Of a stretch of 64,000 nt of DNA, positions 1 to 8,710 are shown one piece after another. The stretch's first letter is position 1. Each line of letters begins with the position of its first letter. Source of the stretch: Clostridia bacterium. GTDB lineage: Bacteria > Bacillota > Clostridia > Lachnospirales > Lachnospiraceae. The position numbers and the translations under genes were made by a program. The DNA lies in contig QKAS01000005.1 of NCBI GenBank assembly GCA_003246295.1, positions 37,103 through 101,102 of the forward strand. The letters run 5' to 3'. The notes under the pieces are model-generated. The model was not told the DNA's origin, ran no database searches, and was given only the letters and a program-made list of their open reading frames with translations.

Positions 1-1
1 A

Positions 2-496
2 GAGAAAATGGGATTTAATCAGGATATGGTACAGGCGATTTCATTGGCAAGTATTATGCATGATGTGGGTAAAATAGGAATCTCCGATGCAATTTTGTTG
101 AAGCCCGGTAAATTAACACAGGAAGAATTTGAAAACATCAAAGAACATACAGTCATAGGTTATAACATTTTCAAAGATTCCAAATTACCAGTACTCAAAC
201 TTGCAGCTAAAATTGCATTATATCATCATGAACGAAATGACGGAAATGGATATCCAGAAGGAAAACAAGCAGGCGAAATTCCACGAGAATGTGAAATTGT
301 TGCAGTAGCTGATGTGTTTGATGCACTTCTTTCCAAGCGTTGCTATAAACCAAAATGGAGTTTTGAAGATACGATATCTTATATGGAAAAAGAAAAAGGT
401 AAACAATTTGCGCCTGAAGTAGTAGACGTACTTATGGAAAATATAGGTGAGATCTATGAGATATTTGAATCCCTTCCAGATGAAAACGAAGAATAA
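2..496 (+). CDS. HD-GYP domain c-di-GMP phosphodiesterase, 3' part only
   Basis: This is the C-terminal part of a gene that begins before the window: the frame is open to base 2, so the ATG at 8 is probably internal. The visible residues form an HD-GYP domain: MHDVGKIG carries the HD metal pair, HHERNDGNGYPEG is the GYP signature, and AVADVFDAL is the next conserved helix with both Asp present. Family knowledge: such domains hydrolyse cyclic di-GMP to pGpG or GMP, usually under control of an N-terminal sensor or receiver domain, which here lies outside the window. All key residues in view are intact, so I infer an active enzyme. The 3' end overlaps the next gene, which suggests translational coupling. 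Confidence 0.9.
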   Translation, partial: EKMGFNQDMVQAISLASIMHDVGKIGISDAILLKPGKLTQEEFENIKEHTVIGYNIFKDSKLPVLKLAAKIALYHHERNDGNGYPEGKQAGEIPRECEIVAVADVFDALLSKRCYKPKWSFEDTISYMEKEKGKQFAPEVVDVLMENIGEIYEIFESLPDENEE

Positions 497-2651
497 AATA
501 GTATTTTTGTTTTTAACAATTCTGGTCATTGCTCTGCTGGCTATGATTATTATATGGAATCGGCCAAAAGTCGTGTTACATTATGCTGCATGGAACCTTG
601 GCACAGCCGAGGAACCTGGAATGGAAAGGAAATTGATTGCATCCTTTCAGAAAGAACACCCGGATATCAAAATTGTAATTGAAGAAGCATTTGTGTCAAA
701 CTATGATGAAGCGATGAAAGCAGCAACTGATAAGGACACAATACCGGATGTGTTTATGTATAGTGGAAATGCAAAGGTTGCAGAGAACGACTGGTGTATG
801 GATCTGACAGAAATTGTTAAAAAAGATCAGGACTGGGAGCAAATTCCTAAAGTTCTTACTGATGCAACCTATATCAAAGGTAAGGTTATTGCAATTCCAT
901 CGGCATTATATCTTTATGGCTATTATTATAATCGTGATGTCATTGAAAAATCAGGGTTTGATCCTTCAAAAGAAACCATGACACTAGAAGAATTTGTTTC
1001 ATATGTTAAAAAAAGTACAAATCTGAAAGAAGGAAAGATAGGTCTTGCTGAAGCAGGCAGCATCTGTGAGTGGTATCCAGCAGCTTTAAATCCGGAAATG
1101 GGATGGTTTTCCTGGGATGGTGGAAAACTGAATCTTGATTCGGAAGAGTTTAAATCAGCGATGGCATTAACCAGAGAATTAAATGTAGGAAAATATACAT
1201 TTGCACTGCTTGATGAAAGTGAAAAGGAATCCTTGCAGTCGCAAGGAGACTGGGATGCTTGGAATCAGGGCAGAGTTGGATTCAAATTTGATGGAACATG
1301 GGCAACAAGCAATAATATAAAAATATCTAAACAGATAGATTTCATGGGGCTACCTGGAGGAAGAACCTGTATTGTGCCTGATTTTTTATTTATAGCAAAA
1401 GGCAGCAAATATCCCAAAGAAGCATATGAGTTTGCGAAATATATGTCCGTATACTCAGAGGAAGGTTTTCAAGCCAGAATCGAGATTGCCAGGGAATTTA
1501 ATCTTGAAATTAGTTCACTACCAATGATACAGAATCAGGCAGTGGTTGATGAATACTTCTCAATGATTCCTATGGGTGGGTTGAAACGTGCATACCAGAG
1601 GTTTATTGCAAAGCCAGAGGATACCTTTATAGAGGCTTCCAAAGTGATTCCGGGATATCAGGAAGCAAGATGGATGTATAAAACGCGTTACCAGGTGTCA
1701 GATCAAGAAAATGCAACAATTGGCGAGGTGATTAGTGCCTGTGGTCTTGGAAAAATGGAATATGGAGAGATTGCAGAAGATATGAATTATCTTGCAAATT
1801 CCAGTATTTTAATTTATCCGCAGCAATTAACAAATGAAATTGGCGCAGAAACGATGACAGATACTGCTCCAGAAACAACACCGGAAACAATCTCTGATTC
1901 ATTTCAGATGAAGATTGGAGATACTGTACAAAAAGAATTATGGACACAGACAGAAGTATTTCCGGAAAATATAGATGATACCTTTGTGATTGACATCTGT
2001 CTGCCGGACCAGTTGGATGAGAATAAGAAATATCCGGTAGTTTATCTGACTGATTGTTACTGGAGAAGGGGAGATTATAAAGCGATAAAAGAATTGTATG
2101 AGTCGGGAAAATCAGAAGAGTTTATTCTGGTGGGAATCGGATATCCGGACGACTATGATTTTGACACGATCAGGGAGAGGGATCTTTTACGACAACCGGA
2201 TGAATTTCTTAAGATGATTATGGAGGGAGTCCTTCCTTATGTGGAGGAAACTTATCCAATCGATGTAGAAAACCGAACCTTTTGTGGTGCATCTTTTGGT
2301 GGTTATTTTATGATTTATTCTTTATTGCAAAGCGATGGCATTACGAAAGATATGTTTAAAAATTATGTTCTCGCTAGTCCAACATTTTTTGAAAGTACAG
2401 ATGGAAAGAATTTGTTTGAGTATGAAGAAGAATTTTCGAAAAGAACAGACACGCTGAATGTTAATATATATATGACAGTAGGCGGAGAAGAATCAGGCAG
2501 TCATTTCCTGGTTCCAATTTGGAAATTTGTAGAGACTCTGAACGAAAGAAGTTACAAAGGACTTCAGATAGAGTATGAAATTTATGATGGATTGGATCAT
2601 TATCATGTGTGGGTTCCATCACTATTAAAAGGGCTTGAAAAATTTTTATAA
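456..2651 (+). CDS. Membrane-anchored ABC-type solute-binding protein fused to an esterase
   Basis: A 731-residue two-part protein. Residues about 12-33 are one hydrophobic segment with no lipobox Cys, so the protein is probably an N-terminally anchored surface protein. Residues about 40-455 look like a family 1 extracellular sugar-binding protein (YYYNRDVIEKSGFDP, DAWNQGRVGFKFDGTWA, AKGSKYPKEAYEFAKYM). A Thr/Pro/Glu-rich linker leads to a C-terminal alpha/beta-hydrolase of the putative esterase (EstD/Fes-like) type: YPVVYLTDCYW, the nucleophile elbow GASFGG, and a late DHYHVW that would supply the catalytic His. I chose ATG 456 because AGGTGA lies 5 bases upstream; GTG 447 and ATG 480 are alternatives. 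It overlaps the HD-GYP gene by 41 bases. Inference: it binds an esterified glycan and deacylates it at the surface. The ligand is unknown. Confidence 0.8.
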   Translation: MRYLNPFQMKTKNKIVFLFLTILVIALLAMIIIWNRPKVVLHYAAWNLGTAEEPGMERKLIASFQKEHPDIKIVIEEAFVSNYDEAMKAATDKDTIPDVFMYSGNAKVAENDWCMDLTEIVKKDQDWEQIPKVLTDATYIKGKVIAIPSALYLYGYYYNRDVIEKSGFDPSKETMTLEEFVSYVKKSTNLKEGKIGLAEAGSICEWYPAALNPEMGWFSWDGGKLNLDSEEFKSAMALTRELNVGKYTFALLDESEKESLQSQGDWDAWNQGRVGFKFDGTWATSNNIKISKQIDFMGLPGGRTCIVPDFLFIAKGSKYPKEAYEFAKYMSVYSEEGFQARIEIAREFNLEISSLPMIQNQAVVDEYFSMIPMGGLKRAYQRFIAKPEDTFIEASKVIPGYQEARWMYKTRYQVSDQENATIGEVISACGLGKMEYGEIAEDMNYLANSSILIYPQQLTNEIGAETMTDTAPETTPETISDSFQMKIGDTVQKELWTQTEVFPENIDDTFVIDICLPDQLDENKKYPVVYLTDCYWRRGDYKAIKELYESGKSEEFILVGIGYPDDYDFDTIRERDLLRQPDEFLKMIMEGVLPYVEETYPIDVENRTFCGASFGGYFMIYSLLQSDGITKDMFKNYVLASPTFFESTDGKNLFEYEEEFSKRTDTLNVNIYMTVGGEESGSHFLVPIWKFVETLNERSYKGLQIEYEIYDGLDHYHVWVPSLLKGLEKFL

Positions 2652-2660
2652 GAAGGGCAG

Positions 2661-3647
2661 ATGAGTATGAAAATAGGAATTGCTGGGGCGGGTAGTATTA
2701 TCCCGGAATTTTTAAAGGCCGCTCAGAGAATTGAGAATTTTGATGTAATTGCAATCAGTGGAAGAGTGAGCAGCAAGGACAAATTAAATCAGTTGGCCAG
2801 AGAGTATAAAATTAAAAAAATATATATGGATTATGATGAAATGTTGCATGACACAGAAATTGATGCGGTTTATATCGCAGTACCAAACCATGTACATTTT
2901 GAGTATGCAAAGAAGGCGTTATTGAAACATAAACATGTTATTTTAGAAAAACCTTTTACATCAAATCATAAGCAGGCATGTGAGCTCGCAGAACTTTCGA
3001 TGAGGGAGAACATTACGATATTTGAAGCGATCACCAACCAATACTACCCAAACTTCATCAAAATGAAGGAACATCTTCCGGATCTGGGTGATGTAAAAAT
3101 AGTACAGATGAACTATACGCAATACTCTAAACGTTATGACCAATTTAAGCAGGGTGTGATTTTACCGGTGTTTGACCCAGATAAGTCGGGTGGTGCATTG
3201 ATGGATTTAAATGTATATAATATTCATCTGGTCGTTGGATTGTTTGGTGAACCAATAAAGGTAGCGTATCATGCTAATATAGAACAAAATATAGATACGT
3301 CAGGGATTCTGATTATGGAATATCCAACATTTCAGTGTGTCTGTATTGCGGCAAAAGATTGTGAAGCACCTGTCAGCATGAGCATACAGGGCGATCAGGG
3401 ATATCTTTACTCAACATCACCTACGAATGTGATGCATGATGTTTCCTATCATGGCAATGATGGTAGGAAAGCATATTATGCCCTAAATCATATCCCGGAT
3501 CGATTTTATTATGAGCTGGAGGCTTTCCGGCAAATGATTGAACAGCAGGATATGTTACAGACACAGGAAAAGCTAAAGCAGTCATTGATTGTAATGAAGA
3601 TATTGGATGATGCCAGAAGACAGGCAGGAATCCGGGTTTTAGAATAA
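2661..3647 (+). CDS. Gfo/Idh/MocA family NAD(P)-dependent oxidoreductase
   Basis: A 328-residue protein with the family layout: an N-terminal Rossmann fold (GIAGAGSIIP, then the AVYIAVPNHVH strand), the catalytic EKPFTSN motif near residue 95, and a C-terminal alpha/beta domain including GGALMDLNVYNIHLVVGLFG. Family members oxidise or reduce sugars, inositols or their derivatives with a tightly bound NAD(P). It starts 9 bases after the binding-protein/esterase gene, with a GAAGGG ribosome site, so the two are probably co-transcribed and this enzyme may act on a sugar handled by that protein. A second start at 2667 is possible. The rho-independent terminator at 3709-3745 ends this unit. The substrate cannot be told from sequence. 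Confidence 0.9.
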   Translation: MSMKIGIAGAGSIIPEFLKAAQRIENFDVIAISGRVSSKDKLNQLAREYKIKKIYMDYDEMLHDTEIDAVYIAVPNHVHFEYAKKALLKHKHVILEKPFTSNHKQACELAELSMRENITIFEAITNQYYPNFIKMKEHLPDLGDVKIVQMNYTQYSKRYDQFKQGVILPVFDPDKSGGALMDLNVYNIHLVVGLFGEPIKVAYHANIEQNIDTSGILIMEYPTFQCVCIAAKDCEAPVSMSIQGDQGYLYSTSPTNVMHDVSYHGNDGRKAYYALNHIPDRFYYELEAFRQMIEQQDMLQTQEKLKQSLIVMKILDDARRQAGIRVLE

Positions 3648-3678
3648 TATATTTAAAAGAAACAGGAAGTTAAAAATA

Positions 3679-3690
3679 TCAATCGATTGA
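3679..3690. promoter_or_regulatory. LacI-type palindromic operator, copy 1
   Basis: A perfect 12-base palindrome, TCAATCGATTGA, in a longer block that matches copy 2 (ATATCAAyCGrTTGACATAT). A central CG with AT-rich arms is typical of LacI/GalR operators. It lies just after the oxidoreductase gene and before its terminator, 153 bases (centre to centre) from copy 2, so DNA looping by a tetramer or two dimers is possible. The likely binder is the LacI regulator at 10351-11328 (inference). Confidence 0.65.
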
Positions 3691-3708
3691 CATATCGAAA
3701 ACAATGAT

Positions 3709-3745
3709 AAGCACAACTCTTTTATCAAAAGGGCTGTGCTTTTTT
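3709..3745 (+). terminator. Rho-independent terminator after the oxidoreductase gene
   Basis: Stem AAGCACA (3709-3715) pairs with TGTGCTT (3735-3741). Further CTTTT/AAAAG pairing sits inside the loop, and a T-run to 3745 follows. It separates the unit ending at 3647 from the sucrose operon. Confidence 0.85.
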
Positions 3746-3831
3746 GATATAATGCTGCTAAATCGTAAAAAAGATATAAAATATGCACAAAAAACAGGAG
3801 CCGATATTTGTATAAATGTAATGAATATATA

Positions 3832-3868
3832 TCAACCGGTTGACATATAAATCATGGAGTGATATCTT
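3832..3868 (+). promoter_or_regulatory. Sucrose operon promoter with overlapping LacI-type operator (copy 2)
   Basis: The operator TCAACCGGTTGA, a perfect palindrome, occupies 3832-3843. Its right end runs into a consensus -35 box TTGACA at 3840-3845, followed by a 17-base spacer and TATCTT at 3863-3868 as the -10. A repressor bound here would cover the -35 directly. Just downstream, 3872-3895, an inverted repeat ATTACAAC/GTTGTAAT with an 8-base loop lies at the expected transcription start and early leader; it may be another operator or an mRNA hairpin. Confidence 0.7.
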
Positions 3869-3957
3869 GAAATTACAACAATGCGCAGTTGTAATCAGGA
3901 TGGATTTATCGGGAAAAGGGAATGTAACAATTGAAATCGTTTATTTGGAGGTATCAC

Positions 3958-5361
3958 ATGAAATTTAAGAAAGTAATAGCAATCATTGCAGTTGCAAGTA
4001 TGATTATGGGAATGACTGCTGGATGTGGAAGTAATGATGCATCACAGGCAACAGATGCAGCACCAGCAGAAAAAACAGAAGAAGCAGTACAGGATGTGGC
4101 AACAGAAGAAGAGCAGACAGCCACAGAAGCAGAGACAACAGGAGAAGCTACTACTGATCTTGCTGGAACGGAAATTTCATTTCTAAACAGTAAGGGTGAA
4201 ATTCAGGCAGCACTTGAAGAAATGGCAGTGACTTTTGAAGAAGAAACAGGAATCAGTGTTGAAATTATAGCATGTGGTGCAGGCGAATCACCTTATACCA
4301 AGATTACAAGTGCTTATAATTCTGGAACAGCACCAACGATGGCGATGCTTGATACTACAGATGTGGTTGCACTTGCAAAAGAATATGCACTCGACTTATC
4401 TTCAGAAAAATGGGTCAGTGAATGTGAAGGTCAGGTCACTAAAATTGATGATAAAGTATATAGCTTCCCATTTTGTGTTGAAGGAAGAGGGCTGATTTAT
4501 AATAAAGCAGCAATTGAAGAAACACTTGGTACAACCTTTGATCCAACATCCATCAATTCTTATGATTCTTTGAAGAAGTTGCTTGAAGATTTAAGAGCTG
4601 CAGGGATGGAAAGTCCAGTTGTTATTTCAAAAGAAGATTGGTCACTTGCGGCACATCAGTTAGGCTTTATTTATGATACGTATGATGGAACAACTGCAGG
4701 AAGTTCAGAACTGATTGCAAAACTGAAAGATGGATCACAGAAAGTGGAAGATTACGAAAGATTCAACCAGTTCATTACCACACTGGATTTACTTCTTGAA
4801 TATAATATTAATGGAGAAGATCCACTTGGTGCATTATATGAACAGGATCCTATCTTCCTTGCAGATGGGGATGCAGCAATCTGGGCAAATGGATGTTGGG
4901 CATGGCCAAATATTGCTGAAGCTGGTGCAACAGCTGAAGACGAATATGGATTTTTACCATTTGTACTTGGAAATGACACTTCAGATTTTGCCAATAATGG
5001 GATCCAGGCATCAGCATCAAAACAGGTCATGATTGATGCAGTACAGGCAACAGATGTACAGCGCGAGGCAGCGAAAGCATTCCTCAACTGGATTGTATAT
5101 GAAGACAGCGGGCAAAAGATGCTGGTAGAAACAGCAGCAATTATCCCTGCTTGCTCAAATAATGCTTACGCAGCACTTGATCCATTGGGAAAAGATATTC
5201 AGAGTAGACTGGAATCAGGCAAAGTATTTTCATCCTCCTTTATTGCACCTTCTGATCACTGGAGCGTACTTGGCGCATCCATGCAGAAGTATATTGCAGG
5301 AGAGACTGACAAAGCAGGTCTTGCAACAGAAATCGATGCCTACTGGACAGCACAGAAATAA
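3958..5361 (+). CDS. Sugar ABC transporter substrate-binding lipoprotein
   Basis: A 467-residue lipoprotein. ATG 3958 is chosen because TTGGAGG lies 7 bases upstream and the signal peptide begins there; the open frame continues to a TTG at 3931. The signal sequence ends in a lipobox, MTAGC, with Cys23 as the lipidated residue. A low-complexity Ala/Thr/Glu tether of about 50 residues follows, then a family 1 binding protein fold (EISFLNSKGEIQAALEEMA, GRGLIYNKAAIEE, DGDAAIWANGCWAWPNI). It is the first gene of an operon with two permeases, sucrose phosphorylase and GH32, so sucrose or short fructo-oligosaccharides are the probable ligand (inference from context). Expression should be controlled by the operators upstream. 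Confidence 0.93.
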   Translation: MKFKKVIAIIAVASMIMGMTAGCGSNDASQATDAAPAEKTEEAVQDVATEEEQTATEAETTGEATTDLAGTEISFLNSKGEIQAALEEMAVTFEEETGISVEIIACGAGESPYTKITSAYNSGTAPTMAMLDTTDVVALAKEYALDLSSEKWVSECEGQVTKIDDKVYSFPFCVEGRGLIYNKAAIEETLGTTFDPTSINSYDSLKKLLEDLRAAGMESPVVISKEDWSLAAHQLGFIYDTYDGTTAGSSELIAKLKDGSQKVEDYERFNQFITTLDLLLEYNINGEDPLGALYEQDPIFLADGDAAIWANGCWAWPNIAEAGATAEDEYGFLPFVLGNDTSDFANNGIQASASKQVMIDAVQATDVQREAAKAFLNWIVYEDSGQKMLVETAAIIPACSNNAYAALDPLGKDIQSRLESGKVFSSSFIAPSDHWSVLGASMQKYIAGETDKAGLATEIDAYWTAQK

Positions 5362-5377
5362 AGTACAGATTGAAACA

Positions 5378-5399
5378 TGGGCGCTTTAACAAGCGCCCA
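5378..5399 (+). promoter_or_regulatory. Intercistronic stem-loop between binding protein and permease genes
   Basis: A perfect 9-bp stem, TGGGCGCTT (5378-5386) with AAGCGCCCA (5391-5399), and loop TAAC. No T-run follows on the + strand, so it is not an ordinary terminator. In sugar ABC operons such as malE-malF, a hairpin at this position protects the upstream mRNA from 3' decay and gives excess binding protein over permease; the same role is inferred here. Confidence 0.7.
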
Positions 5400-5443
5400 A
5401 AAATAAGATTTTCTGATTTGAATGTAAGAAGAGAGGTACGAAG

Positions 5444-6331
5444 ATGGGTAGTATGGGAAGAAAAAAGGGTGAAAAAATAAAGAATCTTCTGATTTTTGCA
5501 TTGCCTGGCTGTGCTACATTCTGTGCAGTAGTTATGATTCCGTTTCTATATGGATTTTATCTGACACTGACAGACTGGGATGGTGTAAGTAAAGTGAAAA
5601 ATGTTGTAGGAGCAAACAACTATCTTGCTGTATTTCAGGATGCTCAATTCTGGTCCTCCATGGGACTTACTTTAAAATATGTCTTTTTTTCAGTCATACT
5701 GGTCAATCTTCTGGCGTTTCTATTAGCTTATATACTCACAAATGGTTTAAAAGGGCAGAACTTTTTTAGAACAGGATTTTTCACACCGAATTTAATTGGT
5801 GGTGTTGTATTGGGATTTATCTGGCAGTTCGTATTTTCAAGAGTTCTTGTAAATGTTGGAGAAGCAACCGGATGGGGTATCTTTTCGTCATCCTGGCTTT
5901 CAGATCCAGGGAAAGCATTCTGGTCACTCGTCATTGTAACAGTCTGGCAGCTGTCAGGATATATGATGTTGATCTATATAGCCGGGTTTACGACTTTATC
6001 TACAGATGTACTCGAAGCAGCAAGTATTGATGGTGCAACAGGACTACAGAAGATGAAAAGCGTTATGATACCGCTTATGGTTCCTTCTTTTGTCATTTGT
6101 ATGTTTTTAACTCTTTCAAGAGCCTTCATGGTATATGATGTTAACCTGACTTTAACTGGTGGTGAACCATATGGAACAACAAGGCTGGTTGCAATGCATG
6201 TATATGAAAAGGCTTTTACATCAAGAAATTATGGTGTGGGTCAGGCAGAAGCATTATTTCTTTTCTTGATAGTAGCATGTATTAGTGGCTTACAAATCTA
6301 TTTTGGCAAGAGGAAGGAGGTTGAGGCATAA
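5444..6331 (+). CDS. Sugar ABC transporter permease, MalF/UgpA type
   Basis: A 295-residue inner membrane protein with about six transmembrane segments. The cytoplasmic coupling helix is clear: the EAA motif EAASIDGATGLQKMKSVMIP, which docks onto the ATPase. PFLYGFYLTLTDWDG near the N-terminus is typical of MalF-type permeases. GAGAGG is upstream of the ATG at 5444; an in-frame ATG at 5453 is also possible. Its stop overlaps the next permease start by one base (TAATG), so the two subunits should be made in equal amounts. No ATP-binding gene is present in the operon; low-GC Gram-positives usually energise such importers with a shared MsmX-type ATPase encoded elsewhere. Confidence 0.94.
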   Translation: MGSMGRKKGEKIKNLLIFALPGCATFCAVVMIPFLYGFYLTLTDWDGVSKVKNVVGANNYLAVFQDAQFWSSMGLTLKYVFFSVILVNLLAFLLAYILTNGLKGQNFFRTGFFTPNLIGGVVLGFIWQFVFSRVLVNVGEATGWGIFSSSWLSDPGKAFWSLVIVTVWQLSGYMMLIYIAGFTTLSTDVLEAASIDGATGLQKMKSVMIPLMVPSFVICMFLTLSRAFMVYDVNLTLTGGEPYGTTRLVAMHVYEKAFTSRNYGVGQAEALFLFLIVACISGLQIYFGKRKEVEA

Positions 6332-7194
6332 TGGAAAAGAGCAAAAAAGTTGGCGGTGTAAAACGATTTTTTTTAGAAGGTGCTGCCTTAATCATGACAG
6401 CCTTCTTATTTATAATTTACATGGTTCCATTCGCCTTGATTCTTCTAAACTCATTTAAAATGAAACGGGATATCATTACAAATCCATTTTCATTTTATGC
6501 AAAAAAAGGTTACAGTCTGGAAAATTACATAAAGGCATTTGAAAAAATGGATTTTATCAAGGCATTTGGAAATTCGCTTATGGTAACAGGGCTAAGCACC
6601 ATCGCAGTCATTATCCTTGCAGCCATGGTAGCATATTATTTCACGCGGTCTAAGAATCTGTTTTCAACAATTATGTTCTCACTGATGGCAGCTTCTATGA
6701 TCATTCCATTTCAGGCAATCATGATACCACTTGTATCGATATATGGAGCTGGGCTTCATGCGCTTAACAGCAGGTTTACCTTGATTTTTATGCACACAGG
6801 ATTTGCGATGAGTATGTCTGTTTTTATTTATCATGGATTTATAAAAAGTAATATACCAATTTCGCTGGAAGAAGCAGCCTGTATTGATGGATGCACCAAG
6901 ACACAGACCTTTTTCCGTGTTGTATTTCCTCTGTTAAAGCCAACAACGACAACATTAGTCATTTTGAATGTACTCGCATTTTGGAATGATTATCTACTTC
7001 CGTCGCTTGTACTTGGAAGAAAGCAAATCTTTACATTGCCATTATCAACCTATGCATTTTATGGAACATATTCTGCAGATTATGGAGTTATTATGGCTGC
7101 ACTCGTAATGATTGTAGCACCGGTTCTCATCCTTTATTTATTTTTACAAAAGCAGATTATAAGTGGAGTCATTGCAGGTGCTGTGAAGTCATAA
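6331..7194 (+). CDS. Sugar ABC transporter permease, MalG/UgpE type
   Basis: A 287-residue partner permease with about six transmembrane segments. The EAA loop is EEAACIDGCTKTQTFFRVVF, followed by the conserved LLKPTTTTLVILNVLAFWNDYLLP stretch of MalG-like proteins (split here only for reading). It overlaps the first permease by one base. With the lipoprotein at 3958 it would form the import channel for a di- or oligosaccharide. Start ATG 6331 has GGAGG 7-11 bases upstream inside the previous gene. Confidence 0.94.
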   Translation: MEKSKKVGGVKRFFLEGAALIMTAFLFIIYMVPFALILLNSFKMKRDIITNPFSFYAKKGYSLENYIKAFEKMDFIKAFGNSLMVTGLSTIAVIILAAMVAYYFTRSKNLFSTIMFSLMAASMIIPFQAIMIPLVSIYGAGLHALNSRFTLIFMHTGFAMSMSVFIYHGFIKSNIPISLEEAACIDGCTKTQTFFRVVFPLLKPTTTTLVILNVLAFWNDYLLPSLVLGRKQIFTLPLSTYAFYGTYSADYGVIMAALVMIVAPVLILYLFLQKQIISGVIAGAVKS

Positions 7195-7257
7195 TGGGAA
7201 CGTAGGGGGAATTATTTAATCGTCTTGAAAGGAAGGACTTTAGTCCAGAATAAACAA

Positions 7258-8709
7258 ATGAAAAAAAATATTGAAAATAAATGCATGCTGATTACATATT
7301 CGGATTCCATGGGGAATCATCTAAAAGACCTGCAGACTGTTCTTGATCTTTATTTCTCAAAGGCAATTGGCGGTGTTCATATCCTACCTTTTTTTCCGTC
7401 TTCAGGTGACAGAGGATTTGCACCTATGGACTATCACAAAGTGGAGCCTGAGTTTGGAGACTGGAAGGATATAGAAGCTCTTTCGGAAAATTATTACCTC
7501 ATGTTCGATTATATGATCAATCATATTTCTGCTCAGAGTGAATATTATAAAGACTTTTTGCAGAATAAGGATGCTTCAAAATACAAAGACTTATTTATCA
7601 GATTCAAAGATTTCTGGGAACAGGGAGAACCTACACCGGAGCAGGTGGATGTAATCTATAAAAGAAAACCAAGAGCACCTTATACCATAGCATATTTTGC
7701 TGATGGCACAAGTGAAAAAGTATGGTGTACTTTTGATGAAGAACAGATTGATATTAATTGTAAAAGTGAAACGGCCAAAGAATTTATTAAAGATAATCTT
7801 ACAACACTTTGTGAACACGGCGCCTCTTTAATCAGGCTGGATGCTTTTGCGTATGCAACCAAAAAAGCAGGAAGCAGTTGCTTTTTTATCGAGCCAGATG
7901 TTTGGGACTTTTTAAAGGAATGCGAGCAGATTGTGGAACCATATGGAGCACAACTCCTTCCGGAAATTCATGAGCATTATTCCATGCAACTAAGAATTGC
8001 ACAGAAAGATTATTATGTGTATGACTTTGCGCTTCCATTTTTATTGCTGCATGCTATTTATTACAAAGAAGTGAAATACCTGAAAAACTGGTTGGAAATA
8101 TGTCCAAGAAAGCAGTTTACAACATTGGACACACATGATGGAATTGGTGTGGTGGATGTAAAAGATCTTCTCCCAGAGGAAGAGATCGAGAAGACGAAGG
8201 AAGACATCTTCAAGTTTGGAGCGAATGTTAAAAAAATCTATAATACAGCAGCATACAATAATCTGGATATTTATCAGGTGAATTGTTCCTATTTTTCAGC
8301 ACTAGGAGATAATGAAGATGCCTATCTGTTTGCTAGAGCAATTCAATTTTTTGCACCAGGAATACCACAGGTTTATTATGTAGGCCTACTGGCAGGAAAG
8401 AATGATCTTCAGTTGCTGGAAGAAACAAAAATCGGCAGAAATATTAACAGACATTATTATTCTTTAGAGGAAATCAAAGAGCAGGTTCAGACGAGTGTCG
8501 TACAAAAGCTGATTAAGCTCATGGAGTTTCGAAACATTCATCCTTCCTTTGCGGGAGAGTTTGAGATTGAACAAAAAGAGAGTACATTACATATCATACG
8601 TACTTATGGCGAAGACAAATCTGAGTTATGGGCTGACTTTAAGACACTTGATTTAAGAATTCAGTACTCTGAGCCTAATGCAACACACATGACTACATTG
8701 GAGTTATAG
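7258..8709 (+). CDS. sucP: Sucrose phosphorylase (GH13)
   Basis: Cytoplasmic enzyme of 483 residues that splits sucrose with phosphate into glucose 1-phosphate and fructose, saving one ATP. The whole protein follows the sucrose phosphorylase pattern: LITYSDSMG and GGVHILPFFPSSGDRGF at the N-terminus, RLDAFAYATKKAG with the catalytic Asp nucleophile, LPEIHEHY with the acid/base Glu, TLDTHDGIGVVDV with the transition-state Asp, and ETKIGRNINRHYY near the C-terminus. There is no signal peptide. The ATG at 7258 fits the family N-terminus, but the purine-rich AAAGGAAGG ends 23 bases upstream; a small hairpin GGAC/GTCC (7235-7246) lies between and could bring it closer. TTG 7225 is the alternative start. 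GH32 follows one base after the stop. Confidence 0.93.
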   Translation: MKKNIENKCMLITYSDSMGNHLKDLQTVLDLYFSKAIGGVHILPFFPSSGDRGFAPMDYHKVEPEFGDWKDIEALSENYYLMFDYMINHISAQSEYYKDFLQNKDASKYKDLFIRFKDFWEQGEPTPEQVDVIYKRKPRAPYTIAYFADGTSEKVWCTFDEEQIDINCKSETAKEFIKDNLTTLCEHGASLIRLDAFAYATKKAGSSCFFIEPDVWDFLKECEQIVEPYGAQLLPEIHEHYSMQLRIAQKDYYVYDFALPFLLLHAIYYKEVKYLKNWLEICPRKQFTTLDTHDGIGVVDVKDLLPEEEIEKTKEDIFKFGANVKKIYNTAAYNNLDIYQVNCSYFSALGDNEDAYLFARAIQFFAPGIPQVYYVGLLAGKNDLQLLEETKIGRNINRHYYSLEEIKEQVQTSVVQKLIKLMEFRNIHPSFAGEFEIEQKESTLHIIRTYGEDKSELWADFKTLDLRIQYSEPNATHMTTLEL

Positions 8710-8710
8710 A

